64,000 nt of DNA, from assembly GCF_014042365.1 (NCBI RefSeq), contig NZ_JACEZS010000008.1, positions 62,001 to 126,000 of the forward strand, read 5' to 3'. This document shows, one piece after another, positions 8,260-17,700 of this stretch (within the stretch, counting starts at the first letter, position 1; each line of letters starts with the position of its first letter). Both the position numbers and the translations under genes were made by a program. The notes below the pieces were generated by a model. That model worked only from the letters and a program-made list of their open reading frames with translations, had not been told where the DNA came from and made no database searches. The stretch comes from Rugamonas fusca (GTDB lineage Bacteria > Pseudomonadota > Gammaproteobacteria > Burkholderiales > Burkholderiaceae_D).

Positions 8260-8652
8260 ATGAACTTGTCTGCCAAGAAACTGATCCCCCTGACCGTCTT
8301 TGCCCTGCTGGCGGCGGCCGTCTGGTACGCGCTCGCTACCGGCGACATGCACGTGAACGTGGACGGCGACGAGATCGACGGTCCGCTGGGCGCGCTGCTG
8401 GCCGTGCTGTTCGGCGGCGCGGGCATGGTGATCGCCGCCATCGCCCTCACCTGCGTGGCCGTGCTGGTGAGCCTGCTGTTCGCCAGCCTGGGCGTGCTGA
8501 TGGTGGTGGGCTTCGCCCTGCTGACGCTGCTGCTGGTGGCGGCCATCTCGCCGCTGTTGCTGCCGCTGTTGATCCCGGTCGGCATGTTCTGGTGGTACGC
8601 GGCGCGCCAGCGCAAGCAGCGCCAGGCGCCATCGCTGGAACACGCCGTCTGA
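8260..8652 (+). CDS. Small integral membrane protein
   Basis: 130 residues from the ATG at 8260, preceded by AGAGGA at a good distance. An N-terminal hydrophobic anchor (about 7-26) is followed by a short polar DMHVNVDGDEIDGPLG segment and two or three long hydrophobic stretches (about 42-112), ending in a basic tail RQRKQRQ. It is likely an inner-membrane protein of unknown function. The convergent diguanylate cyclase gene lies downstream across a repeat-rich gap. Confidence 0.65.
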   Translation: MNLSAKKLIPLTVFALLAAAVWYALATGDMHVNVDGDEIDGPLGALLAVLFGGAGMVIAAIALTCVAVLVSLLFASLGVLMVVGFALLTLLLVAAISPLLLPLLIPVGMFWWYAARQRKQRQAPSLEHAV

Positions 8653-8697
8653 ACCACAGGCGCGGCCGGGCCGCCGGCCGCGCGGGCCAGCGGACGG

Positions 8698-8721
8698 GCG
8701 GGCTGGCGGGCTGGCGGGCTG
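8698..8721. repeat. Tandem 8-bp repeat, GCGGGCTG x3
   Basis: Three exact copies of GCGGGCTG in the gap between two convergent genes, next to GC-rich inverted text (about 8665-8690). Likely slippage-derived low-complexity DNA. Confidence 0.6.
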
Positions 8722-8787
8722 ACGGACTGGTGGACTGGAGGCCGCCTGGCAGGCTGGCCGCCACGATAGCGGCCAACAGCGCCAGCC

Positions 8788-11784
8788 TCAGCCGGCCGGC
8801 ATCCGCTCCACCCGGTTGCGCCCGCCCCGCTTGGCGCGGTACAGGGCCTGGTCGGCCCGGATCAAGGCCTGGTCCGCGTTGCTGTCGGCCGCGCTGAGGG
8901 CGGCGATGCCCACGCTCACCGTCACCGGCAACGGCTGGCCACGGACCTGCAACGGCGTATCGGCGATACGCTGGCGCAGGCGCTCGGCGAAGGCGCCGGC
9001 CGCGTCCAGGTCGGCGCCCGGCAGCAGGATGGCGAATTCCTCGCCGCCCACGCGGCCCAGGATGTCGATCTTGCGCTGGCTGTCGCGCATCAGGCCGGCC
9101 AGGTGGCGCAGCACGGCGTCGCCCGTGGCGTGGCCATATTCATCGTTGACGTGCTTGAACAAGTCCAGGTCCAGCATCAGCACGGCCGCGCAGCCGCCCA
9201 CGTCGCGCTGCAAGCGGGCTTGCTCGGCATCGAGCTGGCGCATGAATTCGCGCCGGTTCGGCAAGCCCGTCAGGAAGTCCGTCGTGGCCAGCACCAGCAA
9301 TTCGTCGTTCATGCGGCGCCGCTCCGTGATGTCGACCGTCGAGACGATGATGAAGTCCAGGCTCAGCGTGTGGCCCGGCATCACCAGCAAGGTCAGTTCG
9401 TTCAGCCGCGACTTGCCATCGAGGCGCTGGAAGCTGCCCTCGCAGGCGAACAGTTGCTGGCCGCCGGCCAGCGCCACCACGGCCCGCGCGAACGCCGGCA
9501 TGGCGTCCGCGTCGAACAACTGGGCCAGGCTCAGCGCCGCCAGGTCCTTGCTGCCCGGCGCCGCCCCCACCTGGGCCAGCGCGGCGCCGTTGGCGTCCAG
9601 GATGCGCACCAGCCCGGCCAGCCGGCGCACTTCGCCCGGGTGGGCCTGCAGGTAGCGCGCCGGCTCCTCCGCCCCTTGCAAGGCCAGTTCCGACAGCGCC
9701 GCCCGCACGGCCGACCAGTCCTGCTCCCACAAGGCCACGGGCGCGTTGTCGTACAGGCTGCGGAAACGGGCCTCGCCCGCGCGCAGCGCCTGCGCGGCGC
9801 GGGCCTGCTCGATGGCGATGCCGGCCAGCCGCGCGGCTTGCTCGATCAGGGCGATGTTGGCCAGGCTGGGCCGGTGCGGTTCGCGGTGGTAGATGGCGAA
9901 CGTGCCCAGCACCTTGCCGTTGGCGCCCAGGATCGGGTCGGACCAGCACGAACCGAGCCCGGCGCGCGCGGCCAGCGCCGCGTTGCCGGCCCAGGCCGGG
10001 TCGTGGCCGATATCTTCGACGATCACGCGCTGGCCGGTCTGGGCCGCGCGGCAGCAACTGCCTTCCGCGCTGTGGATGGACATGCCGTGCACGGCCGCGT
10101 TGAAGAAGGCCGGCAGGCTGGGCGCGGCGCCCACCAGCAAGTGCTCGCCGGCCTCGTCGAGCAGCAGGATGCTGCACATCATGCCCGGATGATCGGCCTC
10201 CACGCCCAGCACCACGCTCTCGAGGATGGTTTGCAGCGGCGCGCCCGTGGCCAGCAATTCGAGCACCTGGCGCCGGGTCTGTTCGCGCTGGGCGTTGCGG
10301 GTGGCCTCCGTGACGTCGCGGAACGACCACAGCCGCGCCACCACGCTGCCCAGCGTGAGGCTGCGCGTGACCTGCTCGATCACGCGCCCGTCCTTGGTGT
10401 GCAGCAGCGTGCTGTGCGGGCCGCGCCGCTCCACCACCGGCCCGCCGGCGGACGCGCCCGCGTGGCGCAGCGGCGCCTCCCCCACCAGCTGCGACGCCAT
10501 GTGGGCCAGCAGCACGGCGCCGTCGGCCTGCCAGTCCAACTGTTCGGGCAAGTTCCACAGCTCGCGGAAGCGGCGGTTGGAATCGAACACGGTGCCGTCC
10601 GGGCTGTCGACGAGGATGCCGTCCACGGTGGAGTCCAGGATGCTGCGCAACATGGCCTGGCTGCGCTGGGCCCGCTCGGCCAGCTGCTTGAGCGACGCTT
10701 CCCCGTCACGCAGCTCGCTGGCCAGCCGGTGCGCCTGGGCCAGCGCCATGTTGGCCTGGGCCCGGCTGCGCGCCAGCAGCCACGCCAGCCCGGCCAGCAG
10801 CACCGACAGCGCCACGCCGCCGCCCCCCACCAGCTCGGGCTTGCTCACGCCACCCGAGGCGGCCGGCGTGGCGCCGATGCGCAGCGTCCAGCGGTGCCCG
10901 GCCAGCCGCATGCTCTGCACCGTGTGGCGGGTCCATGTCCCGTGGCCGGCCGCGCTGTCGTACATCAGCGCGGCCGGGTCGTACCCGTCGCCATCGTAGA
11001 TCTCCACGTCCAGGCCCAGGCCGCGCCCCCGGTCCAGCCCCGCCATCACTTCGACCATGCGGAACGGCGCATAGACCCAGCCACGGATGGCGGCCCGGCG
11101 CTGGGCCGGCGTCGCATGGGGCAGGTGGTTGTGGTAATCGGGCAACATGATGAGGAAGCCGGACTGGCCGCCGCCGGCGCCCTCCTGCAGCAGCCGGATG
11201 CGCCCGCTCATGGCCGGCTGGCCCGAGTCGCGCGCCTGCACCAGCGTGGCGCGCCGCACGGGCTCGGACCAGGAATCGAAACCGAAGGCCAGCAGGTTGT
11301 TGCCGCTGAACGGCTCCAGGTACACCACGGGGGCGTACAGTTCGCGCTCGCCGGGCGGGAACAAGGCGTAATCGGGGTAGCCTTCGCTGCGCACGGCCGC
11401 CACATGGGCCGCGCGCTGGGCCCCGGCCACCAGCCGCATGTAACCCACGCCATGGATGCCGGGCAGGTGCATGCTCAAGCCCTGCCCTTCCAGGTAGCGG
11501 TGGAACTCGGCGCGGTCCACGTAGTCGGCACTGGCGAACAGGCCCTGCACGCCGTACAGCACCTGCAGGTAAGCGTCCATGCGCTGGGCGATGCTGTTGA
11601 CCAGCTCACGCACGCGGAAATCGAATTCGATCTGGGCATCGCGCTCGGCGTCGGCGCGGGCGTCGCGCCACAGGCCGGCCGTGAGCACCAGTCCGCCGGC
11701 CAGGATCACGCCGGCCAGCACGGCCGGACGCAGCAAGGCCTGCAGCCACCGGACGACGGGAGGTCGGGAAGCGAGGGAGGTCAT
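8788..11784 (-). CDS. Membrane-bound diguanylate cyclase with CHASE, PAS and GAF domains
   Basis: 998 residues. An N-terminal membrane helix (about 14-40) is followed by a periplasmic CHASE-type sensor (about 50-300: VNSIAQRMDAYLQVLYG, GVGYMRLV) and a second helix near 315-340. Cytoplasmic coiled coil, PAS, GAF and further PAS-like regions precede a C-terminal GGDEF domain. The active site is GGEEF (about 913-917), and an intact RxxD inhibitory site (RKID, about 904-907) sits five residues before it, so it should make c-di-GMP with product inhibition. The start at 11784 is chosen because the open frame upstream runs antisense into queC and is low-complexity Arg/Pro text. Confidence 0.85.
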   Translation of the reverse strand: MTSLASRPPVVRWLQALLRPAVLAGVILAGGLVLTAGLWRDARADAERDAQIEFDFRVRELVNSIAQRMDAYLQVLYGVQGLFASADYVDRAEFHRYLEGQGLSMHLPGIHGVGYMRLVAGAQRAAHVAAVRSEGYPDYALFPPGERELYAPVVYLEPFSGNNLLAFGFDSWSEPVRRATLVQARDSGQPAMSGRIRLLQEGAGGGQSGFLIMLPDYHNHLPHATPAQRRAAIRGWVYAPFRMVEVMAGLDRGRGLGLDVEIYDGDGYDPAALMYDSAAGHGTWTRHTVQSMRLAGHRWTLRIGATPAASGGVSKPELVGGGGVALSVLLAGLAWLLARSRAQANMALAQAHRLASELRDGEASLKQLAERAQRSQAMLRSILDSTVDGILVDSPDGTVFDSNRRFRELWNLPEQLDWQADGAVLLAHMASQLVGEAPLRHAGASAGGPVVERRGPHSTLLHTKDGRVIEQVTRSLTLGSVVARLWSFRDVTEATRNAQREQTRRQVLELLATGAPLQTILESVVLGVEADHPGMMCSILLLDEAGEHLLVGAAPSLPAFFNAAVHGMSIHSAEGSCCRAAQTGQRVIVEDIGHDPAWAGNAALAARAGLGSCWSDPILGANGKVLGTFAIYHREPHRPSLANIALIEQAARLAGIAIEQARAAQALRAGEARFRSLYDNAPVALWEQDWSAVRAALSELALQGAEEPARYLQAHPGEVRRLAGLVRILDANGAALAQVGAAPGSKDLAALSLAQLFDADAMPAFARAVVALAGGQQLFACEGSFQRLDGKSRLNELTLLVMPGHTLSLDFIIVSTVDITERRRMNDELLVLATTDFLTGLPNRREFMRQLDAEQARLQRDVGGCAAVLMLDLDLFKHVNDEYGHATGDAVLRHLAGLMRDSQRKIDILGRVGGEEFAILLPGADLDAAGAFAERLRQRIADTPLQVRGQPLPVTVSVGIAALSAADSNADQALIRADQALYRAKRGGRNRVERMPAG

Positions 11785-11960
11785 CTGCGATCGTCGCCTA
11801 AGGTTGGGAGCGGGAGCGGCACGCCGGCACGGGACGGCCGCGACCGCCCCGTCACCGATAGTACGTGAGAGACTGCCGCCATGCAACGCACTAGCTGCAT
11901 GGCAGCAACAACCAGCGGAGCGCGCGGGCGCGGCGCGGGCTGCGCCCGGCGACGGGGGGG

Positions 11961-12677
11961 TCAGGCGGCCGGCGCCTCGGTGCCGGCGTACTGGCGGTAG
12001 CCACGGGCGCGCAGCGCGCAGGCCGGGCAGGTGCCGCAGCCATAGCCCCAGTCGTGCAACGCGCCCCGTTCGCCCAGGTAGCAGGTGTGGGTTTCGTCGC
12101 GGATCAGGTCCACGAGGGCGGCCCCGCCCAGCTCGTGGGCCAGCTCCCAGGTCTGGCGCTTGTCGCGCCACATGAGCGGGGTTTCCAGCTTGAAGCGGCT
12201 GTCCATGCCCAGGTTGAGCGCCACTTGCAGCGCCTTCATGGTGTCATCGCGGCAGTCGGGATAGCCGGAGAAATCCGTCTCGCACATGCCGCCCACCAGC
12301 ACGCTCAGGCCGCGCCGGTAGGCCACGGTGGCGGCCACCGTCATGAACAGCAGGTTGCGGCCGGGGACGAAGGTGTTGGGCAAGCCGTTGGCCTGGGTTT
12401 CGATGGCGATGTCGTGCGTCATGGCCGTTTGCGAGATGGCCGAGATCAGCGACAGGTCGATCATGTGGTCCTCGCCCAGTTTGGCATCCCAGGCCGGGTT
12501 GTGGGCGCGCAGCTTGCTCAGCACGGTGGGACGCACGGTCAGCTCGACGGCATGGCGCTGGCCGTAGTCGAAGCCGATGGTTTCCACCCGGGCGTAGTGA
12601 TGCAGGGCCCAGGCCAGGCAAGTGGTGGAGTCTTGCCCGCCGCTAAAGAGCACCAGGGCGGTATCGGTAGGTAGCAT
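11961..12677 (-). CDS. queC: 7-cyano-7-deazaguanine synthase QueC
   Basis: 238 residues, full length. It converts 7-carboxy-7-deazaguanine plus ammonia and ATP to preQ0 in queuosine biosynthesis, in the cytoplasm. The PP-loop SGGQDS is at residues 12-17. The C-terminal zinc site is visible as CYLGERG followed by CGTCPAC, and the family phrase PGRNLLF is present. No other que gene is adjacent. It is divergent from tamA with a recognisable promoter in the gap. Confidence 0.95.
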   Translation of the reverse strand: MLPTDTALVLFSGGQDSTTCLAWALHHYARVETIGFDYGQRHAVELTVRPTVLSKLRAHNPAWDAKLGEDHMIDLSLISAISQTAMTHDIAIETQANGLPNTFVPGRNLLFMTVAATVAYRRGLSVLVGGMCETDFSGYPDCRDDTMKALQVALNLGMDSRFKLETPLMWRDKRQTWELAHELGGAALVDLIRDETHTCYLGERGALHDWGYGCGTCPACALRARGYRQYAGTEAPAA

Positions 12678-12715
12678 TGCGGTCTTTCTGTTGGGGTTGC
12701 GGTGGAAGGTGCAAC

Positions 12716-12743
12716 ATTATAAGTACGCCATCGCTTAAGGCAA
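12716..12743 (-). promoter_or_regulatory. Candidate sigma70 promoter for queC
   Basis: On the minus strand, -35 TTGCCT (12743-12738) and a perfect -10 TATAAT (12721-12716) are 16 bases apart. The -10 lies about 39 bases upstream of the queC start. I looked for a preQ1 riboswitch in the short leader and did not see one. Confidence 0.5.
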
Positions 12744-12783
12744 TCCGGTAACATGCGCATAGCGCACATCCCGATGGAGTCCC

Positions 12784-14715
12784 ATGTTTCCGGCACCACC
12801 CGCCCGCACCGGGGCAGGATCACGAATTTTGGCACAACTGGCCGCCAATGTATCACCAGCGGTATCGCCGGCGGTATTGCCCGCGCTGGCGCGCGCCGCT
12901 GTATTGCTGGCGGCCGCCGTGCTCACCTGCGCCCCGGCCATGGCCGAGGGGCTGCGCTACCGCGTGCGCATCGACGCCCCGCGCCCGCTGGCCACGCTGC
13001 TGGAACAGAACCTGGACCTGGAACGCTTTCGCGGCAACGCGCGCATCGACCGCGAGCAGTTGCAGCGCATGGTGCGCGTGGCGCCGGCCCAGATCCGCAC
13101 GCTGGTGGCCACGGACGGCTATTACTCGCCCGAAGTGAGCGTGCGGCTGGACGAGGCGGCGGCAGAACCGCAGGTGCTGATCCAGGTGCAGCCGGGCGAG
13201 CCGGTGCGCGTAGGTGACGTGGAACTGGAACTACAAGGCTTCGAACCGCCGCCGGGCCAGCCGGCCGACCGCCGCTACGACCGCGACGCCCTGCTGGCCA
13301 GCTGGGGCCTGCCGCGCGGCGCCATCTTCCGCCAGGCGGACTGGGAACAGGCCAAACGCGCCTTGCTGCGCCAGGTGGTGCAGACCCGCTACCCGCGCGC
13401 CCAGCTGACCGACAGCCAGGCCACCGTCGATCCCGACACCCACCTGGCGCTGCTGCGCGTGGTGCTCGACAGCGGCCCCGAGCTGCATTTCGGCGCGTTG
13501 CGCATCGAAGGCTTGAAGCGCTATCCGCCATCCATCGTGGCCAACCTGAACCAGATCAAGCCCGGCGATGACTACAGCGAAGCGGCGCTGCAGGCATTCC
13601 AGGGCCGGCTACAGGACAGCGGCTACTTCGCCACCGTGGAAGTGAGCGCCGACATGAGCGCCGTGCTCGGCGAGCAGCTGGCCGCGGCCGAAGCCACCCA
13701 GGCCAAGGCGCACGCCCCGGCGAACGCGCCCGACGCCGCTGCCGCGCCGCCGACCATGCCGGCGCTGCCGCTGCTGGTGCGGGTGACGGAGAACAAGCGC
13801 AAGAACGTCAGCGCCGGTCTCGGTTACAGCACCAACACCGGCAACCGGGCCTCGCTCACGTATGACGACCTGTCCATCTTCGGCTTGCGCATGAAAAGCG
13901 CGCTGACGCTGGAGACGAAAAAGCAAAGCGCGCACAGCGACTTCTACTACCCCGTCACGGCGCAGGGTTACCGTGACAGCATCGGCGCCTCGTTCGAACG
14001 CAGCGACATCCTGGGCGAGATCACCAGCGTGGCGGCCATCTCGGGCAAGCGCGCATGGGGCACGCCGCTGCTCGAACGCAGCCTGACGCTGGAGTTCCTC
14101 AGCGAGACCAAGACCATCGCCAACGTGGAGACGGGCAGCAGCAAGAGCTTGCCGCTGACCTACGGCTCCACCTGGCGCCACCTGGACAGCCTGCTGTTCC
14201 CCACCAAGGGTTACGTGATCAACGCCCAGCTGGGCGGCGCCCTGCTGCCCATCCTGACCGATGAAGCGTTCGTGCGCGGCTACGCGCGCGCCGTGCTGTA
14301 CCACCCGCTGGGAGCGCACAACAACGTGATCCTGCGGGCCGAAGGGGGCGCGCTGGCCTCGCGCGAAAAACAGGGCGTGCCGGCCGTCTACCTGTTCCGT
14401 GCCGGCGGCGACCAGTCCGTGCGCGGCTACGCCTACCAGCAACTGGGCATCCAGGAAGGCACGGCCATCACGGGCGGGCGCTACCTGGCCACGGGCAGCG
14501 CCGAATTCCAGCATTGGTTCAAGCCCGCCTGGGGCGCCGCCGTGTTCTACGACGCCGGCAGCGCGGCCGACACCCTCAAGGACTTGCATCCCAAGTCCGG
14601 CTACGGCGTGGGTGGACGGTGGAAAAGTCCCGTCGGCCCCATCAACGTCGATCTCGCCTACGGCCACGCGGTGCGAAAATACCGGCTGCACTTCTCACTG
14701 GGATTCACGTTCTGA
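12784..14715 (+). CDS. tamA: TamA, BamA-family outer membrane translocation protein
   Basis: 643 residues. The N-terminal region is hydrophobic and ends in an AMA cleavage-like site near residue 55. Three POTRA-like domains follow (about 60-320, including LHFGALRIEGLKRYPPSIV). The C-terminal 16-strand barrel (about 340-643) has the Omp85 landmarks VRGYAYQQLG and GGRYLATGSAEFQ, and ends in the aromatic terminal strand LHFSLGFTF. It works with TamB in transport of lipids or outer-membrane proteins across the envelope. GGAG lies 6 bases before the start. The stop overlaps the tamB start. Confidence 0.92.
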   Translation: MFPAPPARTGAGSRILAQLAANVSPAVSPAVLPALARAAVLLAAAVLTCAPAMAEGLRYRVRIDAPRPLATLLEQNLDLERFRGNARIDREQLQRMVRVAPAQIRTLVATDGYYSPEVSVRLDEAAAEPQVLIQVQPGEPVRVGDVELELQGFEPPPGQPADRRYDRDALLASWGLPRGAIFRQADWEQAKRALLRQVVQTRYPRAQLTDSQATVDPDTHLALLRVVLDSGPELHFGALRIEGLKRYPPSIVANLNQIKPGDDYSEAALQAFQGRLQDSGYFATVEVSADMSAVLGEQLAAAEATQAKAHAPANAPDAAAAPPTMPALPLLVRVTENKRKNVSAGLGYSTNTGNRASLTYDDLSIFGLRMKSALTLETKKQSAHSDFYYPVTAQGYRDSIGASFERSDILGEITSVAAISGKRAWGTPLLERSLTLEFLSETKTIANVETGSSKSLPLTYGSTWRHLDSLLFPTKGYVINAQLGGALLPILTDEAFVRGYARAVLYHPLGAHNNVILRAEGGALASREKQGVPAVYLFRAGGDQSVRGYAYQQLGIQEGTAITGGRYLATGSAEFQHWFKPAWGAAVFYDAGSAADTLKDLHPKSGYGVGGRWKSPVGPINVDLAYGHAVRKYRLHFSLGFTF

Positions 14716-17700
14716 TGTCCGACGCCGACCAACAAGCCGCAAGCGGCGGCACGCCGCCCTCCCCGCCGCCGCGGCCTCCACGCCGCTGGCTGCGCCGCAC
14801 CCTGATCGGCGTGGGCGCGGTGGGCGTGGTGCTGGGCGGCGCCGTCTGGCTGCTGGGCCGCGAAAGCACCTTGCAGCAGCTGATGCGCCGCATCGCCGCG
14901 GCCAGCGGCGGCCAGATCGACGTGCAAGGCGTGAGCGGCTCGCTGTACCACCGCATGCACATCACGCGGCTGGTGCACCGCAGCCCCGGCATGGTGATCA
15001 CGTTGGACGACCTGGACATCAACTGGTCGCCGCTGCAGTTCTTCTCGCAGGGCGTGGCCATCAGCGAGCTGCAAGCACGCGCGCTGACCGTCAACAGCAG
15101 CGGCCCGTCCACGCCGCCCGTGCTGCCCGCCTCGCTGGCCGCGCCATTCCGGCTGCACATCGCCGACGCCCGCCTGGGCCAGTTCACCCTGCTCGATCAC
15201 GGCAGCCGCACGCAGCTGCGCCAGATCCGCCTGCGCCTGACCGGCGACGCCAACGGCTGGCAGCTGGACAACGGCGACGCCATGACGGACATCGGCCGCC
15301 TGCAGGCGCAACTGGCCGTGGGCGCCCAGCGCCCGTTCGCCGTCTCCGCCAAGGCCAGCCTGACGCAAACGGAAGGCGCGCCGCCCAACCCCGCCCGGCT
15401 GAACATGCGGGCGCATGGCGACCTGTCGCTGCTGCGGCTGGACGCCGACGGCACGGCCGGCACGGCCAGCGGCACGGCCACGCTGGCGCTGGCGCCGTTC
15501 GATCCCGTGATCCTGCATGCGCTGGAGTTGAAGGCTAGCGGCATCGACCCTTCCGGCTACCGCGCCGCGTGGCCGCACGCGCGGCTGGCCGTGCAACTGG
15601 CGGCCCGCATCGACGGCAAGCAAGCGCTGGCCGGCCAACTGGCGCTGCGCAATGAAGGCCAGCCCGGCCCGCTGGACCAGCAACGGCTGCCGTTGCAAGG
15701 CGCCACCGCAAAACTGGGCGGCACGCTGACGGCGGCCACCATCGAGTCCATCGCCATCGACCTGGGCGCGGCCGGCCGGTTCACGGGCGCGGCCAGCATC
15801 GCGCGCGGCGGCCCGCAGGCCGGCGTGGACAAGGCCAGACTCGCGCTGCGCGCCGAACACCTCAATTTGCAGCACGTGATCGGCAGTCTGCACGCCACCA
15901 ATATCGGCGGCGACGTGACCGTGGACAGCGACAGCAGGCAGCAAACGCTGCGCGCCGCGCTGGGCCAGGACGGCCTGCGGCTGGACCTGCAGGCGACGCT
16001 GGCCGACGAGCTGCTGCAACTGCGCCAGGCCCGCTTGCAACTGCGCAAAGGCAGCGTGAGCGCCACCGGCCAGGCCAGCCTGCGCGACGCGCAAGCGTTC
16101 AAGGCCGGCATCAGCGCCGAACACTTCGACCCGTCCGCCTTCGGCAACTACCCGGCGGCCGATATCAACGCCGACATCAACGCCAGCGGCCATGTGTCGC
16201 CCGCGTGGCAGGTGGCGGCCGACTTCACGCTCAAGCCGGGCAAGCTGCTGGGCCAGCCCCTGTCCGGCGCCGGCAAGCTGACGGCCGACGCCCAGCGCAT
16301 CAGCGGCGTGGAGGCGCGCCTGGCGCTGGGCCAGAACACGGCCGAAGTGCGCGGCGGCCTGGGCACGCCGGACCAGCAACTGGACTGGAAGATCGCCGCG
16401 CGCGACCTGAACACGGCCGGCGGCAAGCTGCTCGGTGCGCTGGCCGCCAGCGGCACGGCGCGCGGCACGCTGGCCGCGCCGCGCACCAGCTTCGACGCCA
16501 CGCTGCGCGGCCTGGGCCTGGCGGCCGCGCGCCATCCCGTGCCCGACAGCGTGCTGCACGCCAGCGGCGAGGTATGGCTGGCCGGCGCGACGCACCAGGT
16601 GGAAATGAAAGTGGCGGGCAACGCCCAGCGCATCAACCCGGCCGCATTCGGCGCCTATCCAATCGGCGCCGTCAACGCTGAATTCAATGGGGACGCGACG
16701 CTGGGCGCCGACTGGCGCACCGCCCTCAACGCCAGGCTGCAACCGTCGACGCTGTCGGGCAGCGCGCTGTCGGGTTACGCGAAACTGGCCGCCGACCCGC
16801 GCCACATCGGCAACGCCGACATCAACCTGCAACTGGGGCCCAACAGCCTGCAGGCGCAAGGGGCGTTCGGCAGCCCGCGCGACCGGCTGGACTGGAAGAT
16901 CGACGCGCCCCAACTAGCCAGCGCCGGCCCGCCGTTCGGCGGCACGTTGCGCGCGGCGGGAACGTTGTCGGGCAGCGCCGAACGGCCAGCGCTGACACTG
17001 AACGTGGAGGGCGCCAACCTGCGCGCACCCGGCCAGCAGCAAATCAAATCGCTGCGCGGCAGCGCCAGCCTGGGCGCAATCCCCGCGGCCAGCGCGGGCG
17101 CGGGCGCGGGCACGGCTGCGGGCACAATAACGCCCAGCGCGGCCAACAAAGCGGACAACCCCGTCACCCGCATGCTGGCCGGCGTGCGCGCGCTGGCAGG
17201 CGCGCGCGCGAACGACGCCGGCGACGACCCCGTGGTGGCCGACCTCGCCATCACCGGCTACGACTCGCCCGCGCTCACGCTGGACCGCGCCCGCCTGCAA
17301 GCGAGCGGCACGCGCGCGGCCCACGTGCTGCAACTGAGCGGCGGCAACCGCGACTTCGACGCGGCCGTGCGCCTCAAGGGCGGCTGGCGTGGCGACGCCT
17401 GGACCGGCGCCATCGACACCTTGCAAAACCGGGGCCGCTACGCGCTCACCCTGCAGGCGCCGGCACCGCTGCGGCTGGCCGCGCCGTCCGGCAGCGGCGT
17501 GGCCGGCCTGCTGCACCCCGAGCAGTTCGCGCTGGGCGCCACCACCATCGCGCTGCCGGCCGGTTCCATCCGCATCGACAGCGTGGAAAAGACTGGCCCG
17601 CAGTGGCGCAGCAAGGGCCAGGCGGCCGGGGTGCCCGTCAACTACCTGGCCCAGTTGTCCGACGCCTGGCGCGACAACATCAAGAGCGACATGACGGTGG

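Noticed and set aside
8653..8787. Possible gene or RNA in the repeat-rich gap between convergent genes
   Set aside because: It contains only short tandem repeats and GC-rich inverted text with no start codon with a ribosome site or coherent hairpin set.
11785..12171. N-terminal extension of the CHASE diguanylate cyclase
   Set aside because: The frame is open to 12171, but the extra 129 residues run antisense through queC and are low-complexity Arg/Pro/Gly text. The membrane-sensor start at 11784 fits the family.
12678..12783. preQ1 riboswitch upstream of queC
   Set aside because: The leader between the proposed promoter and the start is short and lacks the small hairpin plus A-rich tail of preQ1 aptamers.
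14514..14714. Upstream extension of tamB into tamA
   Set aside because: It would overlap tamA by 200 bp in another frame with no homology-like text. The TGATG overlap start gives the expected TamB N-terminus.
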